Shown one piece after another: positions 1 to 8,446 of a DNA stretch of 64,000 nt. The stretch's first letter is position 1. Every line of letters begins with the position of its first letter. The DNA is from Hyphomicrobiales bacterium (GTDB lineage: Bacteria; Pseudomonadota; Alphaproteobacteria; Rhizobiales; Beijerinckiaceae): NCBI GenBank assembly GCA_947454055.1, contig CANGIS010000002.1, positions 108,036-172,035 on the forward strand, in the 5' to 3' direction. The notes below the pieces were generated by a model. The model ran no database searches. It worked only from the letters and a program-made list of their open reading frames with translations, and was not told the DNA's origin. The position numbers and the translations under genes are program-made.

Positions 1-180
1 GCCAAACGTGCCAAGCTGGGTTGGCTGCCCTTCTGCTGTAGCAGGGGCAGGCTTTACCGGTGCCGCTTTGGCCGGCTCAGGCTTCTTCGCCTGGGCGCTG
101 GCTTCCGGCGCAAGCGCAAGAAAGGCAGAAAAAAACAGTGCCGCCGATACGGCGATCCGAACGAAAGAACGATGTGTCAT
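1..180 (-). CDS. Secreted IalB-like protein, N-terminal fragment (runs off the window)
   Basis: Reading the minus strand from an ATG at 180 gives 60 codons with no stop before the window edge. The product starts with a signal peptide (basic n-region, hydrophobic core, Ala-x-Ala-type site near residue 30), then a Lys/Pro/Ala-rich linker and the sequence QPTQLGTFG. A signal peptide, a KP/AP linker and a Gly-Thr-Phe-Gly lead into a missing GDW-like motif is the pattern of the alphaproteobacterial invasion-associated locus B (IalB) family of periplasmic proteins. Only the N-terminus is visible, so the family call is an inference. The gene diverges from the downstream sigma factor gene. Confidence 0.55.
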   Translation of the reverse strand, partial: MTHRSFVRIAVSAALFFSAFLALAPEASAQAKKPEPAKAAPVKPAPATAEGQPTQLGTFG

Positions 181-261
181 GGGCGTATCAGGCTCCAACG
201 GAATCATTGCGCAGGATTGCGCCTACCTTAATCCGACAACGGAGGAAACCAAAATTGTCAT

Positions 262-933
262 TTGACGACGAAAACTCCGTTCCAACTTCCCCGATTTCGT
301 GCCAATATTAAACCAGAAGATGGTTTTTTCCGGGTAATTTCGGCGAGGAATTCAAGGTTGTCGACACATCAACAGCTCGGCGAACTTGTCCTCGCCGTGG
401 CTAATAGCCGTGACCGGGCGGCTTTTGCACAGCTTTTCGACCATTTTGGTCCGCGTTTGCGGGCCTATTTGGTGCGCTTGGGTTCAGACCCCGCATCTGC
501 CGATGAAATTTTACAAGACGTGATGACGACGCTTTGGACGAAGTCCCATCTTTTTGATCCGTCCAAGTCCTCGATCGCCACTTGGTTGTACCGAATCGCC
601 CGAAATCGCCGAATCGATACGCTTCGCCGCGATCGGCTCGACTTCTTCGATCCGATGGAAGCCCCCGAGATTGTCGCCGAAGATATCGAGGTTGATCGCA
701 AAATTGACATGCAATTTCGCGAGGGGCGTATCAAAGAATCCCTGATGATCCTGCCAGAAGAGCAGTTGAGCCTGATTCGTATGGCCTTTTTCGATGACCT
801 TTCGCACAGCGAAATCGCCGAAAAGACCGGCTTGCCCCTTGGAACCGTGAAATCGCGCATCCGGCTGGCCTTCAGCAAGCTGCGCCGCCAACTGGAAACC
901 AACGGCGTTATCGACGCCGGTTCGGAAAACTGA
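262..933 (+). CDS. ECF-type RNA polymerase sigma factor, RpoE/ECF11-like
   Basis: Group 4 sigma factor that would direct RNA polymerase to a stress regulon. Region 2 runs from about residue 55 to 125 (FAQLFDHFGPRLRAYL, then ATWLYRIARNRRIDTLRR) and region 4 from about 155 to 215 (LPEEQ..., LSHSEIAEKTGLPLGTVKSR). These motifs resemble the alphaproteobacterial RpoE group that is normally paired with a zinc-cupin anti-sigma ChrR. No ChrR gene follows: the next gene is phhB on the other strand. The longest frame begins with TTG at 262, 15 nt after GGAGGA. A second TTG at 358 sits 8 nt after GAGGAA and would give 191 residues, closer to the usual family length, so the real start may be 358. Confidence 0.88.
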   Translation: MTTKTPFQLPRFRANIKPEDGFFRVISARNSRLSTHQQLGELVLAVANSRDRAAFAQLFDHFGPRLRAYLVRLGSDPASADEILQDVMTTLWTKSHLFDPSKSSIATWLYRIARNRRIDTLRRDRLDFFDPMEAPEIVAEDIEVDRKIDMQFREGRIKESLMILPEEQLSLIRMAFFDDLSHSEIAEKTGLPLGTVKSRIRLAFSKLRRQLETNGVIDAGSEN

Positions 934-936
934 ACC

Positions 937-1245
937 TTAGACGGTAGACTCCGCCGCGATGGCTTGGATGATTCGGGCGAGATCGACATCGCGCTGCGAC
1001 AAGCCCTTCACATCGTGGCTCGTCAGCACAATATCGACGGTGCGATAAACATTCGTCCATTCCGGATGATGGTCGTGCTTTTCTGCCTCCAGCGCCACGC
1101 GCGTCATGAAACCAAACGCGGCGTTGAAGTTTTTGAAGGTGAAGCGGCGAAAGATCGCATCACGCCCCTCGACAAGCGACCAGCCCTTCAACTCGACCAA
1201 GGCCGCGGCGCGTTCGGTATCCGAAACAAGATCTTTATTGGCCAT
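937..1245 (-). CDS. phhB: 4a-hydroxytetrahydrobiopterin dehydratase (pterin-4a-carbinolamine dehydratase)
   Basis: Small cytosolic enzyme that dehydrates 4a-hydroxytetrahydrobiopterin and so recycles the pterin cofactor of aromatic amino acid hydroxylases. At 102 residues it has the usual length, and it carries the family signature EKHDHHPEW at residues 55-63, which supplies the active-site histidines. The ATG is preceded by GAAGGG at good spacing. It starts 10 nt after the thpR stop, so the two are probably co-transcribed. No phenylalanine hydroxylase gene is in the window, so its partner is not known from here. Confidence 0.93.
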   Translation of the reverse strand: MANKDLVSDTERAAALVELKGWSLVEGRDAIFRRFTFKNFNAAFGFMTRVALEAEKHDHHPEWTNVYRTVDIVLTSHDVKGLSQRDVDLARIIQAIAAESTV

Positions 1246-1255
1246 TGTTTACCCT

Positions 1256-1825
1256 TCAGGCCATCCGCAGCGCGCGCGAATCAGCCGGCTTCTCAAAAAG
1301 TGGATAACTGGCTTCGACCACATAAGGCCCGCCACCGGTAGAGGCCCGAGATGAAAAGACATCGAAGGTTTCAGCCGTAAACCGCATTGACGGCAGATGA
1401 CCTATCCCGCTCAGGAAATTGGCCAGCTCGAAGGGCGAGGTATCGCGTAATCGCGCCAGCGTGATGTGGGGCGTATATTTGCGCGCCTCGGGTGGCAAAC
1501 CGACCCGACGCATCAGGCGCTCATGCTCGGCCTGCAGGTCCATCAAGGCCGGCGTCGGCGCCACTTTGGCGACCAGGGCGCGGGGCCTGTCACCACCGAA
1601 CACGACAATGTCATCGACCACCACCGGAATCGGCGGGCGGGAGACCCGAGCGAGAATGGCGAAGACATCGCGGGCCGTTGGCTCATCAATATCCCCGATA
1701 AAGCGCAGGGTGATATGGTAATGATCCGGCGTTATCCAGCGCGCGCCGGAAAGGCCGCCGCGAACCGAAAGCAAACGGTCCGTGACCGTGTCCGGAATTT
1801 CGAGGCCGGTGAAGAGGCGGGGCAT
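1256..1825 (-). CDS. thpR: RNA 2',3'-cyclic phosphodiesterase (2'-5' RNA ligase family)
   Basis: Member of the 2H phosphoesterase superfamily that opens 2',3'-cyclic phosphates on RNA. The 189-residue product has the two HxTL motifs that define the family, HITL at residues 37-40 and HITL at 120-123, and the typical N-terminus MPRLFTGLEIP. GGAGG lies just upstream of the ATG. It is the first gene of a two-gene minus-strand unit with phhB; there is no evident functional link between the two beyond co-transcription. Confidence 0.92.
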   Translation of the reverse strand: MPRLFTGLEIPDTVTDRLLSVRGGLSGARWITPDHYHITLRFIGDIDEPTARDVFAILARVSRPPIPVVVDDIVVFGGDRPRALVAKVAPTPALMDLQAEHERLMRRVGLPPEARKYTPHITLARLRDTSPFELANFLSGIGHLPSMRFTAETFDVFSSRASTGGGPYVVEASYPLFEKPADSRALRMA

Positions 1826-1937
1826 GGGCTCCTCCTTCGTCGGTCAACAAGCCGTACAGACTGCGAATCAAGTCGTCAGAAGTCCATCATAGCGTGCCGC
1901 ACCGCACAAGAGCGCAAGACTACAATCTTGCCGGATC

Positions 1938-2834
1938 TCAAGCCCGTGCCAATTGCCGCGATTTCCAGCTCTCGGCGAAAATCAGCGCAAAACCGCTCAC
2001 CAGAATAAGAGCTGCCCCTTCAAAGACGGCCTGAGGCGGCCAATCGCCCCAGATCAGAAAGCCCCAGCCGAAAGCCCAGATCAGCGTGATATATTCGAAT
2101 GGCGCAACAGCAGAGGCGGGTGCCAGCCGATAGCCCTCAAACATCAGATATTGCCCCAAAGCACCAACAAGGCCGAGGCCCACAATCAGCAGCACGCCGG
2201 TCCATTCGGGCGTTACCCAGACAAAGGGTAAGGGCAGGACGCTGACAAGAATCACCACCCCGTTGCTGGTGAGCATCATATTGATGGTGGTTTCCTTCTG
2301 GCTGATCATGCGCACCAGTATATGCGTCCAGGCCCAGCAAAACGCCGCAAGCAGGGTCAGGGCAATCGGCAAGGGATCAACCAGACTTTTGGGGCCTGCC
2401 GCCACCACAACGCCTGCGAACCCCAGAAGGGTAGCCCCCCACCGCACCAGACCGACCGTTTCCTTCAGCACGAAAATCGACAAAATCACCACGAAAATTG
2501 GAGCTGAGAAATAGATCGTAACCAGCTCGGCCAGATGCAGCGAACGCGAGGCCGTAAAATAAGCGAGCCAAGCCATCAGAATAAGCGCCGAGCGGATCAA
2601 AAGAGCCTTGCGATTGGGGCTGTGCACGAGCGCGATGACCTGCCGCGGTCCGGTTATAGCGAGGCCGATCAAGACGATAAGCGAACTGCGGATGCACAAC
2701 ACTTCCCATACCGGCAGCGAGGTGACGAGCCATTTGACCACCGCGTCCTGCACGGAGAAAACCGAGAACCCCGCCATCGCATAGCCGATCCCCAGCATGG
2801 TACGGGACTGGACCTTGTGTTCGGCAGAGGACAT
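1938..2834 (-). CDS. EamA/DMT-family permease
   Basis: Inner-membrane transporter of the drug/metabolite superfamily, 298 residues, with about ten hydrophobic segments arranged as two EamA repeats. The first repeat includes GFSVFSVQDAVVKWL and the second ends in the usual small-residue helices before a short basic tail. It diverges from the DeoR regulator at 3015, and the shared 180-bp gap holds TCACA repeats, so it may respond to the same signal as the phosphonate operon. The substrate cannot be read from the sequence. AGAAG precedes the ATG. Confidence 0.85.
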   Translation of the reverse strand: MSSAEHKVQSRTMLGIGYAMAGFSVFSVQDAVVKWLVTSLPVWEVLCIRSSLIVLIGLAITGPRQVIALVHSPNRKALLIRSALILMAWLAYFTASRSLHLAELVTIYFSAPIFVVILSIFVLKETVGLVRWGATLLGFAGVVVAAGPKSLVDPLPIALTLLAAFCWAWTHILVRMISQKETTINMMLTSNGVVILVSVLPLPFVWVTPEWTGVLLIVGLGLVGALGQYLMFEGYRLAPASAVAPFEYITLIWAFGWGFLIWGDWPPQAVFEGAALILVSGFALIFAESWKSRQLARA

Positions 2835-2970
2835 GGAACGCTTCTTCTAAGTTCAGGACAAGACCACAGGATGTGGCAACCCACAACGGACGCTGCTAAC
2901 GATTTAGGCAGTACTTCGATGATCCGGCAAGTGCACCAACCGCTATCAACGCTGGGCAAGGTTCATTTAA

Positions 2971-3000
2971 TCACATATAATGTCACAAAATATCACATAA
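2971..3000. promoter_or_regulatory. TCACA direct repeats in the EamA/deoR gap (candidate operator)
   Basis: Three TCACA pentamers start at 2971, 2983 and 2993 in an AT-rich stretch just before the deoR start, spaced 12 and 10 bp, close to one helical turn. The inverse pentamer TGTGA occurs at 3837-3841 in the gap before phnW. DeoR-family proteins often bind short repeated boxes in their own and their target promoters. Assignment as the binding site is inference. Confidence 0.35.
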
Positions 3001-3014
3001 AGATCGGCATCGCT

Positions 3015-3779
3015 ATGAACCGTCCGCTGGCCATCAACCGCCTCAACCATATTGTGCACGCTTTGGAGGAAGCAGGTTCGGTGAGTGTGACGGGCCTTGC
3101 CGAGCGGTTTAATGTCTCTAAAGAAACCATCCGCCGCGATCTTAAATTGCTCGCCGATAAGGGCCGTGCCAGCCTCGTGCATGGCGGTGCAACGGTTAGC
3201 CTGCCGTCCGAACCGTCGCTCTCCCGCCGGGAGTCGGAAAACACCGCCGGCAAAAGCGCGATTGGCCGCAAGGCCGCGGGTCTGGTTGAAGATGGCATGG
3301 TGATCCTGATCGACTCAGGATCAACCACCCTGTTTCTGGCCGAAGCGCTGGCCTTGCGCGAAAACCTCACCGTTTTGACCAATAGCCTGCCCATCGCCCT
3401 GACATTATGCCGGACGCGCGGGGTCAAAACGATCATGCTCGGCGGCGAAATCCACGCCAATGACGAGGCGGCCTTCGGCGTCGATACGCTCGAAACGCTA
3501 AGACATTTTCAGGTTGATTTAGCCTTTGTCGGCGCTGGCGGCATTTCGGAGGAAGGCGATTTCACCGATTACACGCGACTGGCCGCCGAACAACGCCACC
3601 GGATGCTCGAATGCGGTCGCCGCGCCTATATGCTGGCCGACCAAACCAAATTCGAACGCCGCACCCCGGTGCGGATCGAGCCTTCCTCGCGGATTGCCGG
3701 GCTGATCGTCGATTGCCTGCCCGAAGGCTCAGAGGCTGCCGAGGCGGCGAGCCGTCGCTGGCCCGTCATCATCGCCTGA
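3015..3779 (+). CDS. DeoR/GlpR-family transcriptional regulator
   Basis: Repressor-type regulator of 254 residues. The N-terminus has the DeoR winged helix-turn-helix (TGLAERFNVSKETIRRDLK, about residues 24-42), followed by a DeoR C-terminal sensor domain of the isomerase-like fold with IDSGSTT, GGEI and FVGAGGI segments that usually bind a phosphorylated ligand. The frame stays open far upstream, but residues before the ATG at 3015 do not belong to the family. It lies 154 bp upstream of phnW on the same strand, so control of the phnWAY operon by a phosphonate or phosphorylated intermediate is likely but inferred. Confidence 0.9.
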   Translation: MNRPLAINRLNHIVHALEEAGSVSVTGLAERFNVSKETIRRDLKLLADKGRASLVHGGATVSLPSEPSLSRRESENTAGKSAIGRKAAGLVEDGMVILIDSGSTTLFLAEALALRENLTVLTNSLPIALTLCRTRGVKTIMLGGEIHANDEAAFGVDTLETLRHFQVDLAFVGAGGISEEGDFTDYTRLAAEQRHRMLECGRRAYMLADQTKFERRTPVRIEPSSRIAGLIVDCLPEGSEAAEAASRRWPVIIA

Positions 3780-3933
3780 GATCATGGAACCGAGAGCATC
3801 GGCAGAATCCGCTTAATGTCGTTAAATGTTGTTTATTGTGAGATATTGACGGTTTTTGTGGAATGAGATACACCATCGCGCTAACAAGATGTTGGCCTTT
3901 TACAAACGGCTTGTCCGCACCGGAGATCATCGC

Positions 3934-5082
3934 ATGACCCGACCTTTTCGCGGCCCTCAAGGGCAAGAGACCACCCCTTATCTCCTCACCCCCGGCCCGC
4001 TGACGACGACACCGGCCGTCAAAGAGGCCATGCTGCGGGATTGGGGCTCATGGGATGCCGATCTGCGCAAGGTTGTAGCAGGTATTCGCGAGCAATTGCT
4101 GGAGATTGCGGACGCCACAAACGGTTTTGAATGTGTGCTGTTGCAAGGCTCTGGCTCCTATGGAGTCGAGGCGGCTTTGGGTTCGTTTGCGCCCAAAGAT
4201 AAAAAGACACTGATGTTGACCAACGGGGCCTATGGCGAACGCGCCATCAAGGCGCTCGCTTATATGAACCGCGATTTCATCAGCTATGAGACCGACGAGC
4301 TCGAGGCCCCCTCGGCGGATGAGGTAGCGGCCCTCCTGAACGCCAATCCGGACATCGGGGCGGTGTTCATGGTCCAATGCGAAACCACCAGCGGCATCGT
4401 CAACCCGATCGAGGATATTGCCGCCGTTGCCCAAAAAGCCGGATGCGTGGTGATCCTCGATGCGATGTCGAGCTTCGGAGCGATGGACATTTCGATGAAG
4501 CGGATGGGTCTGGATGTGGTCATCTCGTCCGCCAATAAATGCATCGAGGGCGTGCCTGGTTTTACCTATGTGATTGCCCGGCGTGATTTACTCGAAGCCT
4601 CCCAAGGCGTATCCCATTCACTCGCGCTCGATCTATATGAGCAGTGGGCCTATATGCAGAAAAGCGGGCAATTCCGCTTTACGCCACCCACCCATACGCT
4701 GGTGGCCTTTGCCGTTGCGCTCGAGCAACACGCTGCCGAGGGTGGCGCACCGGGACGTCTTGCCCGTTACAAGAAGACCGCCAAAGCCTTGCGCGACGGC
4801 ATGCGGCGGATCGGATTGACGCCGCTTTTAGGCGACAATGAAACCGGTCCGATCATCCAGACCTTCGCCACGCCACGCGATGCCAATTTTGATTTCATGG
4901 GTTTTTACGAGGGCCTGAAGCAACGCGGCTTCATCATCTATCCCGGCAAGCTCACCAAAAAGCCTAGCTTCCGCATTGGCAATATGGGCGCGCTCGATTG
5001 GGAAGTGATGGAGATGCTGGTGGATGCGACCCAAGCGACCCTCAAAGCCATGAATGTTACCGACCTTCAGCCAGCGGATTGA
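3934..5082 (+). CDS. phnW: 2-aminoethylphosphonate--pyruvate transaminase
   Basis: PLP-dependent class V aminotransferase that moves the amino group of 2-aminoethylphosphonate to pyruvate, giving phosphonoacetaldehyde and alanine. The 382-residue product starts with the family motif LLTPGPLTTTPAVKEAML and DWGSWD. The PLP-stacking and phosphate-binding region is around residues 70-80, Asp176 is in VVILDAMSSFG, and the Schiff-base lysine is Lys202 in SANKCIEG. The frame is open further upstream, but the ATG at 3934 is 8 nt after GGAG and matches the family start. Five nucleotides separate it from phnA. Confidence 0.93.
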   Translation: MTRPFRGPQGQETTPYLLTPGPLTTTPAVKEAMLRDWGSWDADLRKVVAGIREQLLEIADATNGFECVLLQGSGSYGVEAALGSFAPKDKKTLMLTNGAYGERAIKALAYMNRDFISYETDELEAPSADEVAALLNANPDIGAVFMVQCETTSGIVNPIEDIAAVAQKAGCVVILDAMSSFGAMDISMKRMGLDVVISSANKCIEGVPGFTYVIARRDLLEASQGVSHSLALDLYEQWAYMQKSGQFRFTPPTHTLVAFAVALEQHAAEGGAPGRLARYKKTAKALRDGMRRIGLTPLLGDNETGPIIQTFATPRDANFDFMGFYEGLKQRGFIIYPGKLTKKPSFRIGNMGALDWEVMEMLVDATQATLKAMNVTDLQPAD

Positions 5083-5087
5083 ATAAA

Positions 5088-6326
5088 ATGACCAAAGCCC
5101 CGATCACCATCAATGGCCGCACTTTCGCTTGGCCCAAGCGCACCCTCGTCGTGATTTGTCTCGATGGCTCCGAGCCCGCTTATACCGATGAAGCTCGCAA
5201 GCGCGGCCTCATGCCGAACCTCGAAAAACTGATCGCAAAAGGCGGCGAATACCGCGCCGACAGCGTGATCCCCAGTTTTACCAACCCGAACAATCTCTCG
5301 ATTGTCACGGGACGTCCCCCCGAAGTGCACGGCATTTGTGGCAATTATCTCATCGACCCGGACACGGGGTTAGAGACGATGATGAATGATCCGAAATGGC
5401 TGCGCGCTCCGACCATTTTTGCCGAGTTCCAGAAAGCAGGCGCTCGCATCCTGATGGTCACGGCGAAAGATAAGCTCCGCCTCCTGCTCTCGAAAGGCCT
5501 CGTCTATGATGGCTCCGCGATTGCGTTCTCCTCCGAGAAGGCCAATATCGCAACGCTTGGCGCCAATGGCATCGACAATCCCTGCGCGGCCTGGAACATG
5601 GCGCTGCCGGATGTCTATTCGGGCGATCTCTCCGAATTCGTTTTCGCAGCGGGCGTGAAATTGATCCCCGAGATGAAGCCGGATTTGGTCTATCTCTCGA
5701 CCACCGATTTCATCCAGCATAAATTCGGTCCGACCGAAAAAGGTGCGCTCGATTTTTACGCGATGTTCGACAGCTATGTCGGTGAACTCGACGCGCTCGG
5801 CGTCACCCTCATCGTCACCGCCGATCACGGCATGAACGACAAACACACCGCCGATGGCAAGCCCGATGTGCTCTATTTGCAAGATGCGCTCGATGCCACC
5901 TTCGGCGCGGGCAAAAGCAAAGTCATTCTCCCGATCACCGATCCTTATGTCGTTCATCACGGCGCGCTCGGTTCTTATGCAGCAATCTATCTTTATGGCG
6001 CGGACGCTCAAGTCGTGGGCGATTATGTGCGTTCGCTTGAGGGCATTGATGTGGTGCTTTCCAAAGCCGATGCCTGCGCCCGTTTCGGCCTGCCGCCGGA
6101 TCGTACCGGCGATCTCGTTGCCGTATCGGGCGGCCCGAATAAAACCAAAGTCATCGGCACGTCGACCTCCGCTCATGATCTCTCGGGCCTTGATGTCCCC
6201 TTGCGCTCGCATGGCGGCTTGACCGAACAGACGGTGCCTTTCTTCATCAACGGACCAGTGAGCGGCTTGCCGCAGGGCCTTCGCAATTTCGACGCGTTTT
6301 TCGTCGGCTGCAACAACGCAGAGTGA
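5088..6326 (+). CDS. phnA: Phosphonoacetate hydrolase
   Basis: Alkaline-phosphatase superfamily enzyme that cleaves the C-P bond of phosphonoacetate to acetate and phosphate. The 412-residue product has the metal ligand Asp26 (CLDGSEPAY), the probable nucleophile Thr65 ([10 protein letters not shown]) and the second metal motif DHGMNDKH. In the well-studied Sinorhizobium enzyme the matching residues are Asp29 and Thr68, which supports this call over a generic phosphodiesterase. The ATG at 5088 follows phnW closely, and its stop overlaps the GTG of phnY. Together with phnW and phnY it forms the hydrolytic route for 2-aminoethylphosphonate; no C-P lyase genes are present. Confidence 0.92.
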   Translation: MTKAPITINGRTFAWPKRTLVVICLDGSEPAYTDEARKRGLMPNLEKLIAKGGEYRADSVIPSFTNPNNLSIVTGRPPEVHGICGNYLIDPDTGLETMMNDPKWLRAPTIFAEFQKAGARILMVTAKDKLRLLLSKGLVYDGSAIAFSSEKANIATLGANGIDNPCAAWNMALPDVYSGDLSEFVFAAGVKLIPEMKPDLVYLSTTDFIQHKFGPTEKGALDFYAMFDSYVGELDALGVTLIVTADHGMNDKHTADGKPDVLYLQDALDATFGAGKSKVILPITDPYVVHHGALGSYAAIYLYGADAQVVGDYVRSLEGIDVVLSKADACARFGLPPDRTGDLVAVSGGPNKTKVIGTSTSAHDLSGLDVPLRSHGGLTEQTVPFFINGPVSGLPQGLRNFDAFFVGCNNAE

Positions 6327-7774
6327 GTGATATGAGCAAGATCATCAAAGAGACCATGCGGATCGGTGGCAAGCAGGTAGCAACCGATGGCGTCGTGAAC
6401 GTCCATTATCCCTACACCAATGAAGTGATCGGCACCGTGCCCGCAGGGCGTGCCGAACACGCGCGCGAAGCCTTCAAGATTGCCGCAAATTACAAGCCTA
6501 AGCTTACACGCTATGAGCGACAAAAAATTCTGTTCCGCACCGCTGAATTGATCAATGCCAAGAAGGATACGCTGGCCCCTTTGATCACCAGCGAACTCGG
6601 CATCTCGTTAAAAGATTCACTCTACGAATGTGGCCGCGCCTATGATGTGTTCACCCTTGCCGGCCAGCTAGCCATTCTCGATGACGGCCAGATTTTTTCC
6701 TGCGATCTGACGCCGCATGGCAAATCGCGTAAAATTTACACCAAGCGCGAGCCAGTGCGGGCGATCTCGGCGATCACGCCCTTCAACCATCCGCTCAACA
6801 TGGTATCGCATAAATTGGCCCCCGCAATTGCAACCAATAATTGCGTCGTGTGCAAGCCGACCGAATTGACGCCGCTCACCGCCATCGCGCTTGCCGATAT
6901 TTTGTATGAAGCAGGCTTGCCGCCCGAAATGGTGCAAATGGTCACCGGCATGCCCGACGATATCGGCGACGAGATGATCACCAATCCCGACATTTCGCTC
7001 ATCACCTTTACGGGGGGCGTGAAGGTCGGCAAGATGATCGCCAACAAGGCGGGTTACAAGCGCGCGGCGCTAGAACTTGGCGGCAATGATCCGCTGATCA
7101 TATGCGATGATCTCTCCGACAGCGATCTCGACAAAGCGGCAGAACTCGCGGTTCAAGGCGCCACCAAAAATTCGGGCCAGCGCTGCACCGCCGTCAAACG
7201 CATTCTCGTGATGGAACGCGTGGCCGATGCCTTTGTCGAAAAGGTTCTGGCCAAAGCGAAAAAGATCAAATTCGGTGATCCGATGGACCCCGACACCGAC
7301 CTCGGCACCGTCGTGCATGAGCAAGCGGCTGCGCTGTTCGAAAAGCGCGTGTTCATGGCCGAAGAACAGGGCGCGAAAATTCTCTACCATCCAGGCCGAC
7401 AAGGCGCATTGTTGCCGCCCATCGTGGTGGATTTTGTGCCGCATGCTTCCGAGTTGGTGCTGGAGGAAACCTTCGGCCCGATCATTCCGATCATCCGCGT
7501 GCCGAACGATGTCGAAAAAGTCATCGAGATTTCAAACTCGACCGCTTTCGGCCTTTCCTCCGGTGTCTGCACCAACCGGCTTGACCGCATCACGGCCTTC
7601 ATCGAGGGGCTCGATGTCGGCACCGTGAACATCTGGGAAGTACCGGGCTACCGGATCGAGATGTCCCCTTTCGGCGGCATCAAGGATTCCGGCAATGGCA
7701 TCAAGGAAGGTGTGCTGGAAGCGATGAAATTCTTCACCAATGTGAAGACCTATTCGCTGCCTTGGCCTGCGTGA
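6323..7774 (+). CDS. phnY: Phosphonoacetaldehyde dehydrogenase
   Basis: NAD-dependent aldehyde dehydrogenase of 483 residues that would oxidise phosphonoacetaldehyde to phosphonoacetate, the middle step between PhnW and PhnA. It shows the ALDH hallmarks: FTGG at about 229-232, catalytic Glu251 in LELGG and catalytic Cys288 in NSGQRCTA. The GTG at 6323 overlaps the phnA stop; an in-frame ATG at 6332 is an equally reasonable start. By sequence alone it could be read as a general ALDH; the operon context is what gives the substrate. Confidence 0.88.
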   Translation: MSDMSKIIKETMRIGGKQVATDGVVNVHYPYTNEVIGTVPAGRAEHAREAFKIAANYKPKLTRYERQKILFRTAELINAKKDTLAPLITSELGISLKDSLYECGRAYDVFTLAGQLAILDDGQIFSCDLTPHGKSRKIYTKREPVRAISAITPFNHPLNMVSHKLAPAIATNNCVVCKPTELTPLTAIALADILYEAGLPPEMVQMVTGMPDDIGDEMITNPDISLITFTGGVKVGKMIANKAGYKRAALELGGNDPLIICDDLSDSDLDKAAELAVQGATKNSGQRCTAVKRILVMERVADAFVEKVLAKAKKIKFGDPMDPDTDLGTVVHEQAAALFEKRVFMAEEQGAKILYHPGRQGALLPPIVVDFVPHASELVLEETFGPIIPIIRVPNDVEKVIEISNSTAFGLSSGVCTNRLDRITAFIEGLDVGTVNIWEVPGYRIEMSPFGGIKDSGNGIKEGVLEAMKFFTNVKTYSLPWPA

Positions 7775-7872
7775 GACGATCCGAAAAGCCCACAATTTTC
7801 TTTCGTCAAGACAAAGTCGTGAAAAAGTGGTTTGGCTATTCAATAGGCGTTCTTCAAAGCTAGAAGGCAACA

Positions 7873-8142
7873 ATGGCAAGTGGCTTCCTGCAATTATTGA
7901 TGCATGGTGCAGAGTCGCACACTGCGACTATTTTGCATGAGCTCGATTACGTCTGTTTGATGGATGATGCCCAATGGGATGGTCAATCTATTCCGAGGGG
8001 ATCAAAGGGCACTATTGTTGATTGGGTTGAGGCATCGTCCTCTTGCGAAGTTGAGTTTGTTGATCCGTTTCCATGCGTACTGACCTTGGAAAAAGACAAA
8101 CTCAGAAAAGCAAATGACGCGCCCTTACATTCCAATTCATAA
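7873..8142 (+). CDS. DUF4926-like small protein
   Basis: An 89-residue acidic protein with the pattern LHELDYVCLMDD...IPRGSKGTIVDW...CEVEFVDPF, which fits the DUF4926 family: a small beta-rich domain with a conserved Gly-Thr-Ile-Val core. GAAGG precedes the ATG. Base composition is more AT-rich than in the neighbouring genes. It overlaps the next gene by 29 bp, so the two are translationally linked. Proteins of this family often sit beside DUF6883 proteins, and a toxin-antitoxin-like or immunity role has been suspected for such pairs; nothing in the sequence proves a function here. Confidence 0.65.
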   Translation: MASGFLQLLMHGAESHTATILHELDYVCLMDDAQWDGQSIPRGSKGTIVDWVEASSSCEVEFVDPFPCVLTLEKDKLRKANDAPLHSNS

Positions 8143-8437
8143 AATCCGGCTTTATCTTCTCAATCCAGATCACCCACAAGGACGAGAAAAAGCCCGTTTC
8201 TTTTTGCAATTCGGCTTTAGCTTGAACAATTTCGAAGCGTTAGAGGCCTCTCTAAAGGCCCATCCTTTTGAGGCTAAGTTGATCACGTCCGAGAAAACGC
8301 CCGACGGACAATCAAAGCTCATTTTTGAATGCGAAATCAATGTTCCGAATGGACGGCGCCCCTGTATCCGAAGCGTGTGGATCGAAGAGCCGGATACGAC
8401 CATCCTCAGGCTCGTAACAGCCAACCCGTTTCAATAG
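8114..8437 (+). CDS. DUF6883-like small protein
   Basis: A 107-residue protein with the run KIRLYLLNPDHPQGREKARFF, then FECEINVPNGR and VWIEEPDT...RLVTANP, which is the pattern of the DUF6883 family often found next to DUF4926 proteins. There is no signal peptide or membrane segment. It overlaps the DUF4926-like gene upstream and ends 9 bp before the converging zapE stop. The function is unknown. The pair has a composition unlike the adjoining phnY and zapE, which hints at separate acquisition. Confidence 0.65.
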   Translation: MTRPYIPIHKIRLYLLNPDHPQGREKARFFLQFGFSLNNFEALEASLKAHPFEAKLITSEKTPDGQSKLIFECEINVPNGRRPCIRSVWIEEPDTTILRLVTANPFQ

Positions 8438-8446
8438 TGTCGCCCG

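Noticed and set aside
5370-6212. 280-codon open frame on the minus strand inside phnA
   Set aside because: It lies wholly antisense to a well-supported phosphonoacetate hydrolase, has no family motifs, and reflects codon bias in high-GC DNA.
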